From positions 1 to 16,322 of the forward strand of contig WKLE02002863.1 of NCBI GenBank assembly GCA_014885115.2: 16,322 nucleotides of DNA, written 5' to 3'. The notes below the pieces were generated by a model. It saw nothing but the letters and a program-made list of their open reading frames with translations. It was not told the DNA's origin and made no database searches. The DNA is from Asterionellopsis glacialis (taxonomy: Eukaryota; Bacillariophyta; Plagiogrammaphyceae; Rhaphoneidales; Asterionellopsidaceae). Shown here one piece after another: positions 9,100 to 16,020 of this stretch (its first letter is position 1; each line of letters opens with the position of its first letter). The translations under genes were made by a program, and so were the position numbers.

Positions 9100-9790
9100 T
9101 TATACTTTGTTTTTGAATTGTAGTCCTTCCACTACTTTCTTGAATTTACCCATTACACACCAATCTAAAGTATGCCTAGTGAGAGGAAGAGCTTCTGGTA
9201 GATTAGAATCAAAAATCCAAATACCCAGTATACTGATGCCATGCTCACAACTTCCATCATGACCTTGCAATACCACAATTATGGGATACATTCCTAACTC
9301 AGGGGATAGGTTTAATAGATCAATACTACCTGCATTTTTTTCACATCACATTTTTTTCCAAATATGTTTCTTTGTTATGAACAGAATAGGAATATCTTAA
9401 TCCATCTTCGTGAACAAACTGTGCAAGTTTGTCAACTTATGGGGTCCAGCCTTGATGTGATTTTGTATACTCTTCAATACAAAGCATTCTACCCACTCTG
9501 TATTCAGAAGATGTTCTTGTCCATCTTGTAATGCTCCCATCCAATGGGCTGCTATTGTTGTGCGTCTTGTATTGTTTCCTCTCAGAATTTGTTTTTTAGG
9601 GGTATACTTGAGGCTAACTATTTGTTCACCACATTGAAATTTTGTTTCAGCTTTCAGCATATCCAAAAACTTTTGCCTATCTCTTTGTAGTTCATTTATT
9701 GTTCTGTTGTCTGACATCCTAGTCCTTGGAGCATCTGGATCTCTCAATGACTCAAGTTTGTTCCTAAAAGCTGTATGGAACTGATCTAGA
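9100..9790 (-). pseudogene. C-terminal domain with EHG and FDS motifs, possibly cysteine-peptidase fold
   Basis: The minus strand reads through RDPDAPRTRMSDNRTINELQ (from 9747) and GALQDGQEHLLNTEWVECF to a stop near 9395. After a frame change it gives YPIIVVLQGHDGSCEHGISI and LGIWIFDSNLPEALPLTRHT (about 9291-9180). A strand carrying His, followed after a turn by a strand ending Phe-Asp-Ser, is the usual layout of the His and Asp/Asn active-site strands in papain-like and related folds. The same pattern recurs in transposon-linked proteins I recall from diatoms. A catalytic Cys cannot be assigned (candidates lie in CGEQI and WVECF), so the enzymatic call is tentative. Confidence 0.45.
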
Positions 9791-9859
9791 TTTCTTTACT
9801 CTGTATTTCTAGACTCATGAAATTTTGAATGGTCATTTCTGTAACCTTCCCATTGAGCA

Positions 9860-10174
9860 TCAAATTATCTTTGTGCAACAATTGGAAATAGTTCCAGAAA
9901 AGTATATTCCTTTATCCAATTTATTCCTTTTTCCTGCCTCTATTGCAGCCTTCTCAGCTTTTGCACACTCTTTTTTCAAGGTTTTATCAGCAATATATTC
10001 TGTATTTCTTTTCTTTCCTTTTTCCTTGTCAGCTTGATGTTGAGCTCTCAAGGCTTCCAATGCTTGAGCTGTTAATCTTGCTGGTGCTTTAATAGGGGGG
10101 TTTACAATTCTTTTCCCAGTATTCAATAGTTCCTTGACTTCATTTACAATTCTGGTTGGTTTGCTTATAGTCAT
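9860..10174 (-). pseudogene. Lys/Glu/Ala-rich helical linker
   Basis: An open stretch of 104 codons with ALEALRAQHQADKEKGKKRN and TLKKECAKAEKAAIEAGKRN is probably an extended charged helix or coiled coil with nuclear-localisation character. It lies between the Ulp1-like and C-terminal domains. Upstream, near 10222-10207, a run of AAT codons (Asn on the minus strand in one frame, TAA stops in another) marks a likely slippage frameshift. Confidence 0.5.
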
Positions 10175-11069
10175 CTAAATGTTGTTTGCATGACAGGGCT
10201 GGTTCTTCTTATTATTATTATTCTTTGGGTTGTTGCAGAGCTTGTACATCGGTTGAAATGTACATTTTTTTGTCTTGATTTTCAGTCACATTCTTCATTT
10301 CTTCTTGTTCTTTCTTCGATCTTCTTTGTTCAAACCATCTCCATGGTATTTTTTGACTCTGATCTAATTCGTTACTATCACCTAATGAATCATTGTACTC
10401 CTTTCTTATGTCTGCAGTCTGCTCCTCTGCATTGTCATCAGTGTTAGATTCTTCTACTGTAGGAGAAGAAAGTATAGTAGGTAGTTTTCCTCTGGATGAT
10501 CTTATAAAAAATCACTCTCTTGTGTATCAACTTGAGTTATCTCTAAAGTTTGGTTTCCCTAAAAATTCAGGATTCTTCATCCAATGACTAGTCTGTAGTC
10601 TTCCATATCTTCCTTTGAATACTACTTTACCATCCAGTCAGGTTTGTTAGAACAATGGCTTCCATCCATGAAATGGCATTGATGAACCCCACAGCTTAAG
10701 CCATCTAATTGGCTATGAACAACTTGTGATAATCCTGGAAATGTATTTCATCAATTGATTCCCCCATTTTCATTTTCAACATATGATGGATTATTCATGT
10801 TGTGAAATTGGTTTCTTCAGATCTTGAAAAGCCTGAATCAATAATATTAAAATTTTACATTAGTGCCTTCCTTCAAACAGTAGACACAAAACCAATGACA
10901 ACATCTGCAAAGAGTGAAGTATGCTGCTTTGAAGCCCAATCCAAATATTTCTTCAGTATTCAAAAATTGACCATGAATGTATTTTGCACCAATATTTCCC
11001 TTTAATACACAATGTCTTTTATCATTATGGGGACAATAATCAATGTTATATGTTTAAGAATTTGGTAAA

Positions 11070-11077
11070 GCAAGGCC
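11070..11077 (+). repeat. Left 8-bp direct repeat (putative TSD)
   Basis: GCAAGGCC is identical to 11537-11544 and lies directly outside the proposed insertion. Eight bases is a TSD length known from hAT, KDZ and several other transposon groups. A chance match of this length across about 470 bp is possible but unlikely. Confidence 0.6.
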
Positions 11078-11114
11078 TGCAGTAGGCGAGTCGGGAGACT
11101 TGCGCCATATGTCA

Positions 11115-11435
11115 ATCAATTGTAGTACGGACAGACCGCGATGCAATGACATCACGGACCGGACAGACGTGATGACGTGATGATGTCATTGAGTGGACAG
11201 ACGCAAACGCGCAGTGAAGCACAGCATTATTGCAAACGCTGATGTCACAAGCAAAGCGTATCAAATTCCACTCTGCAGCAGAACACGGTGACGCAACTGA
11301 AATGGAGCGTTCCGATTGGCTGGCTTGGGGACTCTGTTGGAAACCGAACTCTAAGTAGATCCATCGTAGGATCCTGTACTGCTTTTGGGTCGCAAAGACG
11401 AATTGGTGAATTGTCAGATATTTTTAGCTAAGCTC
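11115..11435 (-). pseudogene. Open frame within the insertion, Gag-N-terminal-like
   Basis: About 105 codons are open on the minus strand without an ATG. They begin LTIHQFVFATQKQYRILRWI and end at a TGA near 11117. The first 30 or so residues match the Gag-region reading near 3390-3300 at spaced positions (L-x-I-x-Q-x-VF-x-T, YR, Y-x-x-FG). The later Cys/Ser/His-rich part has no match that I can see and may be non-coding. Confidence 0.35.
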
Positions 11436-11440
11436 TAAAA

Positions 11441-11534
11441 TAGCTCATAATTTATTCACTCCAATAAAATCTACTTCATTTTCAATACATTTTCAATATA
11501 TTTTCTATCACTTTTCAAATTTGTTGTCAGCATA
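11441..11534 (-). repeat. Dispersed repeat, copy 2
   Basis: It shares TAGCTCATAATTTATTCACT and TTGTTGTCAGCATA with copy 1 at nearly identical sequence, with extra A/T-rich bases between. It forms the right end of the 459-bp insertion. Its length of 94 bp is close to copy 3 (97 bp). Confidence 0.65.
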
Positions 11535-11536
11535 GT

Positions 11537-11544
11537 GCAAGGCC
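11537..11544 (+). repeat. Right 8-bp direct repeat (putative TSD)
   Basis: GCAAGGCC lies two bases after the end of the shared dispersed-repeat sequence (CAGCATA, ending 11534). That independently supports an element boundary here. Confidence 0.6.
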
Positions 11545-11924
11545 AAACTCAGCAAAGTATTCATATTCTTTATAATAGTTGTCCAGAGATTTTTTCAACA
11601 TCATCATCATCCCAATCATGAGAAGTGATAGGGCTTAAGAAAATGCATGTGTTGGTTTCTTTAGTTATTGAATTGAGGACAGAGTTATAAAACTGAACTA
11701 TGGCATCATTCAACCAAGTATCTCTACATAGATATGGTCTATCACTTGTAAAGAGAGTTGGTGCATAATGACTGGCACTTGGTGATGCTAATAATTTGTC
11801 AATCATTACAGTTTGCATGTCTTCCTCTTCTTGACAATACTCTTTTGGAATATCAACAAATCAATGAATTTCTTCAGGACCAAACAAGGGGATACATCTT
11901 GAAATCAAAGTCCTTTTTGATGGT

Positions 11925-12335
11925 ACAAGACCAACACAGTTGCAAACAGGAAGTGCTTGTATTTTCTCTATCATCAAATATCCATTTAGCACATTGTGGA
12001 TGAACTGGATTTTTGCATTCAATGCATTTACATACATCATTATTGCAGATGAAATGCTTGTACTGGAAACATACCACTGGTAATTCCTGTGGATATCCAC
12101 CACCTTTTCTTGCATTGCAACACATGGGTTCATGATGGTCTTGATCACATCTTTTCTGTACAACCAAGTAATGATGTGTGTCTTCATACTGAACAGAAAA
12201 TTTATAGGCCCATCGTGCTACTACTTTGTCCTGAGATATCATTCATCTGGAACAAGCACCATGTTGTGGTTTTCTACAATACAAACATAACAGGTCTCTG
12301 CTTACACTATCCTCTGTCTTCAAACAGGCACCACA
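11925..12335 (-). pseudogene. Two PHD-like zinc fingers
   Basis: Finger 1 (12335-12246) is CGAC, then 12 residues, then CLYC-RKPQ-H-GA-C. This is the C4HC half of a PHD pattern and ends at an in-frame TGA (12245-12243). Finger 2 (12047-11925) reads CNNDVC, then CIECKNPVHPQC, then 14 residues and CLQLCWSC. It gives C-x4-C-x-C-x2-C-x4-H-x2-C-x14-C-x3-C, close to C4HC3. PHD fingers read histone tails, so a chromatin-binding role is possible. A purely structural treble-clef is the alternative. They sit directly upstream of the Ulp1-like domain. Confidence 0.6.
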
Positions 12336-12364
12336 AGTTGCCTCTCTACCAGATTTTGTTGATG

Positions 12365-12890
12365 ATGTCCTAGGTGATCTTGTGGTCTTCTTTTGACTTA
12401 GTTGTGCTCTTGTTGGCAGGTGTTTTTTTTTTCATCAACTGATGCAGGTTCAGCTACATTCTCCTCATCCTGGTCATCAACAATAGTGGAACTGCACAAT
12501 CATCATCATCAGCATCAGCCACCTTTTTATCTTTCTGTGGAGTTAGCTGTGGTCTTGTATGCTTGGCAGGTGAAATTGAAGCATCATCTTTTGATTCCAT
12601 TACATACTCCTCCTCTTCCTCATCAACTATAACAGAAACAGCACCATCATCATCATTATCTAATTATACAGTTGCAGCTTCTGTTAATGGTACTTGGGCA
12701 GTTGCTTGTTCTGGCTCGGGTACAATATCAATTATTTTATCTGGATGACGTGTCTTCATTATTCCATCTTCAAAGCCATAGGTAAATTCTTCATCATCTA
12801 ATACAAGAAGAACCATTGAAAATCTTTCTGTCCCTTTGTGATTAGGTACAGCATTGTACACCATGTTTTGCCAACTGCTGAAAAAAGTCT
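12365..12890 (-). pseudogene. Acidic and Lys-rich linker
   Basis: Minus-strand text includes MVLLVLDDEEFTYGFEDGIM (from about 12823), LDNDDDGAVSVIVDEEEEEY (about 12661-12602) and ADADDDD. After a frame change come IVDDQDEENVAEPAS and a Lys/Ser/Thr-rich stretch before the first PHD-like finger. It is a typical disordered nuclear linker with many GAT/GAA repeats (CATCAT runs on the plus strand). Stops at 12663-12661 and near 12440 break it. Confidence 0.5.
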
Positions 12891-13100
12891 GTTATCTTAC
12901 TGTATTTCTTTTGGTTCTTGTATAATCTTTTTTAGTTGATCTGATATGTTCTGGTTCTCATCAATGTCATCTAGGGCTGCAACACACCTTGTCAAATCAT
13001 CTGGTAAATAATAGAAAGCATTATCATTGATGATGCCATCAGACTCTTTGGGTTTTCCTTTATTATTGCTTAACTCAGGATCTTCAAATTTATCTTGATA

Positions 13101-13330
13101 TCATTTCTTGAACCCATTTCTGATATAAAACTGGATTGCTATGTGAGAGTCAATACTTTTTTGGGCAAACATTGGCAAAGGCACACCTTGATAAGACAAA
13201 AATGCTTCACTAGTTATGATATATTTGGTACAGAATATTTGAAGTAAGGACAGCATGAACTGACCCAAACCATTATTCTTCAAATAAACATGCACCAATT
13301 ATATGAACATTATTCCAGTTACCAGGAGTA
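13101..13330 (-). pseudogene. GNAT-like acetyltransferase fold
   Basis: HIIGACLF (about 13298-13275) is a GNAT beta-4-like strand. After a frame change comes LKNNGLGQFMLSLLQIFCTK, which fits the acetyl-CoA loop (Q/R-x-x-G-x-G/A) and following helix. About 40 residues later HIAIQFYIRNGFKK fits the beta-6/beta-7 signature A-x-x-FY-x-x-x-GF. The order and spacing match GNAT motifs A and B. The segment is short and broken, so a substrate cannot be guessed, and a coincidental resemblance is possible. Confidence 0.45.
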
Positions 13331-13989
13331 ATACCTTCATGAATACAAAGTATGGAAGAGGAATCTAATGCAGTATTGATTCTCTCTGTGTTGGTTTCAG
13401 AATCATCAAAGCATTCAGAGAAGAACTCCTTTAACTTCTCTCTCAATTGAGAAAAAAATTTGTAAGCCTGGTGCTTTCTTCCAGTTTCACAAAATTGGGT
13501 CTATGAAATAGTCATAGCCAGAGCTACTTTCCTGCCATTTGGTAATTTGGTAGTAGTGTGTGATTCCTGCTGGTAGTGGACACATGTAGGGAGAAGCAGT
13601 GTGGTTGTTGGGGTTGGTAGTACTAAGGCTGGGTTGGTGCTAAAGAGGCTGCTATTTATTTATGTATTGTATATTGTATGTAGGTTGGCTGTTTGATCTC
13701 TAGTGCTGGGTGCCTTGTTTGCTACTTGGTTTGTTTGGTACTGGCCATATAGCATTATGAGGTGTAAGCAGTCCTCCATTTGGTGAGTGAGGTTGAGCCT
13801 AGAGAGAGGATAGCCCACTTGATGATCCAATGGTGACAGGGCAGTCTGGCCAAGCACGTTTGTGTCAGGACTGGCTTGGACTCGGCCGTGGATCATCTGC
13901 TTCTTGGGGGTGAAGTACACTCCCTGTAGGACACTCTTGAGGATGGATGATTGATGTGTGGGCAAGCAGACAGACTCACAATTTACCAT
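13331..13989 (-). pseudogene. N-terminal region of the accessory gene
   Basis: The ATG at 13989-13987 opens 109 codons ending at the TAA at 13660. The text includes SVLQGVYFTPKKQMIHGRVQ and a Leu/Thr/Gln-rich tail. The same frame then reads a Ser/Thr/Pro-rich segment and KLPNGRKVALAMTIS up to a TAG near 13510. It continues QFCETGRKHQAYKFFSQLRE and ECFDDSETNTERINTALDSS toward the GNAT-like part. No named domain was recognised. The first 109 codons could be a separate small gene, but the shared frame favours one gene. Confidence 0.4.
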
Positions 13990-14063
13990 TGACTAATATT
14001 TTCTGAGTATTTACTTCTTACGAAATTGCCTGATTTCTCCAGCATAAATTTAACTCTTTAAAC

Positions 14064-14160
14064 TAGCTCATAATTTTCATCACTAAACAAAAGTCTTCTT
14101 TTCTTTTGTATGTTGATTGTCTGATTGGTATGTTGTGTGGCTGTTGACACTAGCAGCATA
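14064..14160 (-). repeat. Dispersed repeat, copy 3
   Basis: Begins TAGCTCATAATTTTCATCAC and ends GCAGCATA, the same edges and length class as copy 2. The middle is more diverged. On the minus strand it holds the last codons and stop of the broken gene at 14439-14083, so here the block is partly coding. Confidence 0.55.
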
Positions 14161-14439
14161 GGACATAGTAACTTTACTCCCTCTTTCAGAGGATTCTAAC
14201 TCAAAAAGATGAAACCCTTTTACTCCTCCAATGAGTTTCAGAAGATGTAGGTTGGCTTGGAAAACAGCCTCCACAGAAGTTTTGATGTCAGCATTTTTGA
14301 GATCAAAGTCCTCGTCACAGGAATCTCCACCAACAGCAGCAGGGGCCCCAGAATCCTGTGCATTCATGTCATGCAAGAGGTCCTCCTCCCCATTGACAAC
14401 TGGTCCTCAAGTGCCTGTGACATTGTTGTTGACATTCAT
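14083..14439 (-). pseudogene. Short broken gene, unknown, possibly Gag-region N-terminus
   Basis: It starts at the ATG at 14439-14437 (MNVNNNVTGT), has an in-frame TGA at 14409-14407, and then stays open to 14083. The protein has an acidic Gly/Ala/Asp-rich part (GGDSCDEDFDLKNADIKTSV). Next is a helical segment (VEAVFQANLHLLKLIGGVKG) and a polar tail ending KEKKTFV. No family is recognised. The C-terminal codons overlap dispersed repeat copy 3. Copies 1 and 2 of that repeat belong to Gag-like sequence, so it may be a related Gag N-terminal fragment. That link is inference. Confidence 0.45.
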
Positions 14440-14599
14440 TTTACTTGTTTCTGTGATGGTGAAGGTGATGCTTCCAACTGTTTGGAAATTTGAGTGGATC
14501 TGGCTCTACAGTGTGATGTATCAATAAGAATATTATTTAAGACTTAAAAACTTACAGGTGACGCTGCGATTGGATGGCTATGAACGATCTTACTGAGAT

Positions 14600-14690
14600 G
14601 CCCATTTTTCTCAACTAATTTATGAATTTTTGTAGAAATAATACTAATTTCTACTGACAAGAAGTTAAAATTTATCAGGAAAAATGGGCG
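14600..14690. repeat. Nested hairpin (imperfect palindrome)
   Basis: The outer arms GCCCATTTTTC (14600-14610) and GAAAAATGGGC (about 14679-14689) enclose an inner perfect pair, GTAGAAAT (14632-14639) and ATTTCTAC (14647-14654), with a 7-base loop. The bases between the arms pair only partly. It may be a tiny MITE or a structured non-coding site. The rest of 14441-14767 holds nothing else that I can name. Confidence 0.55.
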
Positions 14691-14767
14691 TCCCAACTGC
14701 CCGTTGAAGTTATAAAAGAATGCACAACACGCCTGTTTTTCAGGACAATCTCTGATTCTTGGCAGAT

Positions 14768-15100
14768 AGATCTGGGAATCTTGAGAAAACGGGTGATAGA
14801 CAGACTATTTAGTCAAGAATCAGCCGTTACAGAACACTTTCCACACGCCAGTCGGCTTTTGATTCCGGTCATCTGTCAACCACAGACGGAAAAACAAGAA
14901 TCAGCCATTACAGAATGCTTTCCACATGCCAGTTGGCTTTCGATTCCGGTCGTCTGTCAACCACAGATGAAAAAACAATACCAGGAACTTCTGAGGATCC
15001 GGGAATTTTGAGAAAACGGTTTACAAAAATAAACAATATACAACATCACGTCATTGAATATATGCATAACATGCCAGCTGGCTTCTACTTTGACCAACTG
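14768..15100 (-). repeat. Left arm of the foldback element
   Basis: It contains two units in inverted orientation relative to the right arm plus the inner 100-bp part ending CCAACTG. The outer unit has lost about 66 bp, including its GGATCC site, probably by recombination or slippage. The segment AAGAATCAGCC therefore follows directly after GGAAAAAC. Similarity to the right arm starts at about 14768 (AGATCTGGGAAT). Confidence 0.75.
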
Positions 15101-15127
15101 TTTGGGAGAGAAAATTACTTTTGCTAC

Positions 15128-15248
15128 TTTCTCCATTTTGGATAAAGTATAGAGTTACTTTCTCCATTTTGGAAAACTAATTCTGTACTTTCTCCATTTT
15201 GGATAAAGTATAGAGTTACTTTCTCCCTTCTGGATAAAGTAGCACAAG
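15128..15248 (+). repeat. Minisatellite in the foldback loop, first cluster
   Basis: Four units of 30-31 bp each begin TTTCTCC and contain CATTTTGGATAAAGTATAGA or a variant. They start at 15128, 15159, 15189 and 15220. The second unit has the variant tail AAAACTAATTCTGTAC. Confidence 0.75.
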
Positions 15249-15370
15249 CTTTTTCCAAACATAAACCAAACTGAACTCGAGTTTGGGTTTAGTTTTGGTT
15301 TTGGTTCAATGGTTGGGATCTTTGCACTTATTTTTATCTCTTTGGGAGCTTGTACCTTTTTGTTTTCTGA

Positions 15371-15475
15371 TAAAGTATAGAGTTACTTTCTCCATTTTGG
15401 ATAAACTAACTCTGTACTTTCTCCATTTTGGATAAACTAACTCTGCACTTTCTCCATTTTTTTGTCTCTTGTACA
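15371..15475 (+). repeat. Minisatellite in the foldback loop, second cluster
   Basis: The same 31-bp unit returns at 15387, 15418 and, truncated, at 15449, after a partial unit at 15371-15386. Here the tail is ATAAACTAACTCTGTAC. About 120 bp of other sequence (15249-15370) separates the clusters. Confidence 0.7.
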
Positions 15476-16020
15476 CAGTTGGTTGGAGTTGAAGCCAGCT
15501 GGCGTGTTATGCATATATTCAATGACGTGATGTTGTATATTGTTTACTTTTTTAAACCATTTTCTCAAAATTCCTGGATCCTCAGAAGTTCCCGGTATTG
15601 TTTTTCTTTCTGTCATTGACAGAGGACCGGAATCAAAAGCCAACTGGCATGTGGAAAGCATTCCGTAATGGCTGATTCTTGACTAAATAGTCTATCTGTC
15701 ACCCGTTTTCTCAAAATTCCCGGATCCTCAGAAGTTCCCGGTATTGTTTTTCTATCTGTGGTTGACAGATGACCGGAATCAAAAGCCAACTGGCATGTGG
15801 AAAGCGTTCTGTAATGACTGATTCTTGACTAAATAGTCTATCTGTCACCCGTTATTTTGAAATTCTAGGATCCTCGGAAGTTCCTGGTATTGTTTTTCCG
15901 TCTGTGGTTGACAGATGACTGGAATCGAAAGCCAACTGGCGTGTGGAAAGTGTTCTGTAACGGCTGATTCTTGACTAAATAGTCTGTCTATCACCCATTT
16001 TCTCAAAATTCCCGGATCCT
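15476..16020 (+). repeat. Right arm of the foldback element
   Basis: It opens with CAGTTGGT, pairing with the inner end of the left arm, and carries an inner 100-bp part followed by three complete 146-bp units. It ends at GGATCCT, after which the sequence (CCAGGGTGAG) has no match in the left flank. Confidence 0.8.
15576..16013 (+). repeat. Three tandem 146-bp units
   Basis: GGATCC recurs at 15576, 15722, 15868 and 16014, exactly 146 bp apart. Each unit contains GTATTGTTTTTC, TTGACAGA, GGAATC, AAAGCCAACTGGC, GTGGAAAG, TGATTCTTGACTAAATAGTC and TCACCC in the same order. Units differ at scattered bases, so the array is old enough to have diverged, yet the period is unchanged. Confidence 0.85.

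Larger units (their letters stand above)
11078..11536. mobile_element. 459-bp insertion within the Ulp1-like domain, flanked by 8-bp direct repeats
   Basis: GCAAGGCC occurs at 11070-11077 and again at 11537-11544, as expected for a target-site duplication. The insert separates two halves of the protease domain. Its inner part (about 11080-11410) is clearly richer in G+C than the surrounding DNA. Its right end is the dispersed repeat (11441-11534). Left of that, minus-strand text such as HQFVFATQKQYRILRWIYLE (about 11427-11370) resembles the Gag-region text YQLVFDTWFEYRTP near 3360. The ends show no clear inverted repeat, so the element type is open. Confidence 0.6.
10590..11818 (-). pseudogene. 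Ulp1/C48-type SUMO-protease-like domain, interrupted by an insertion
   Basis: Ulp1-family cysteine peptidases cleave SUMO or related modifiers. The entry block DTWLNDAIVQFYNSVL is at about 11722-11675. After the 459-bp insertion come CCHWFCVYCLKEG (His codon 10897-10895), NFNIIDSGFSRSEE in another frame (Asp codon 10839-10837), and SQLDGLSCGVHQC (Gln codon 10711-10709, Cys codon 10693-10691). The tail DWMV...YSKEDMEDYRLVIG follows. Spacing is about 19 codons from His to Asp, 49 from Asp to Cys and exactly 6 from Gln to Cys. In yeast Ulp1 (H514, D531, Q574, C580) the values are 17, 49 and 6. All four active-site positions are recognisable although the frame changes at least twice. This copy cannot be translated intact. 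Confidence 0.75.
9100..13989 (-). pseudogene. Multidomain accessory gene (GNAT-like, PHD-like, Ulp1/C48, C-terminal domain), broken
   Basis: Coding-like sequence runs for about 4.9 kb on the minus strand, converging on the transposase. With the 459-bp insertion removed it would be roughly 1,450 codons. The only ATG start I can point to is at 13989. From there one frame continues through a TAA at 13660 and a TAG near 13510 into the GNAT-like part. Domain order is N-terminal region, GNAT-like fold, acidic linker, two PHD-like fingers, Ulp1-like protease, Lys/Glu-rich helices, and the EHG/FDS domain. It could instead be two or more genes, or a gene with introns. Ulp1-like proteases are known passengers of CACTA, MULE and related plant and algal transposons. 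The combination with acetyltransferase-like and PHD-like parts suggests a chromatin- or SUMO-directed helper, which is inference. Confidence 0.6.
14768..16020. mobile_element. Foldback-type element with tandem-repeat arms
   Basis: Two long inverted arms (14768-15100 and 15476-16020) are built of tandem 146-bp units and flank a loop of about 375 bp. Similarity stops abruptly at both outer ends. This is the layout of foldback (FB-like) elements. No coding frame of interest lies inside, since short open frames merely cross the repeats. No convincing target-site duplication was found at the ends. A palindromic arrangement of a satellite repeat is the alternative. Confidence 0.7.

Noticed and set aside
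12089..12748. Plus-strand Ser/Thr/His-rich open frames
   Set aside because: They are the complement of the PHD-like fingers and the acidic linker on the minus strand.
14781..15661. Small proteins encoded across the foldback arms
   Set aside because: The same text appears in both arms because of the inverted repeat, ends differ with unit number, and no start or domain is supported.
15576..16020. CRISPR-like or other short-repeat array
   Set aside because: Units are 146 bp and contiguous without unique spacers, in eukaryotic repeat DNA.
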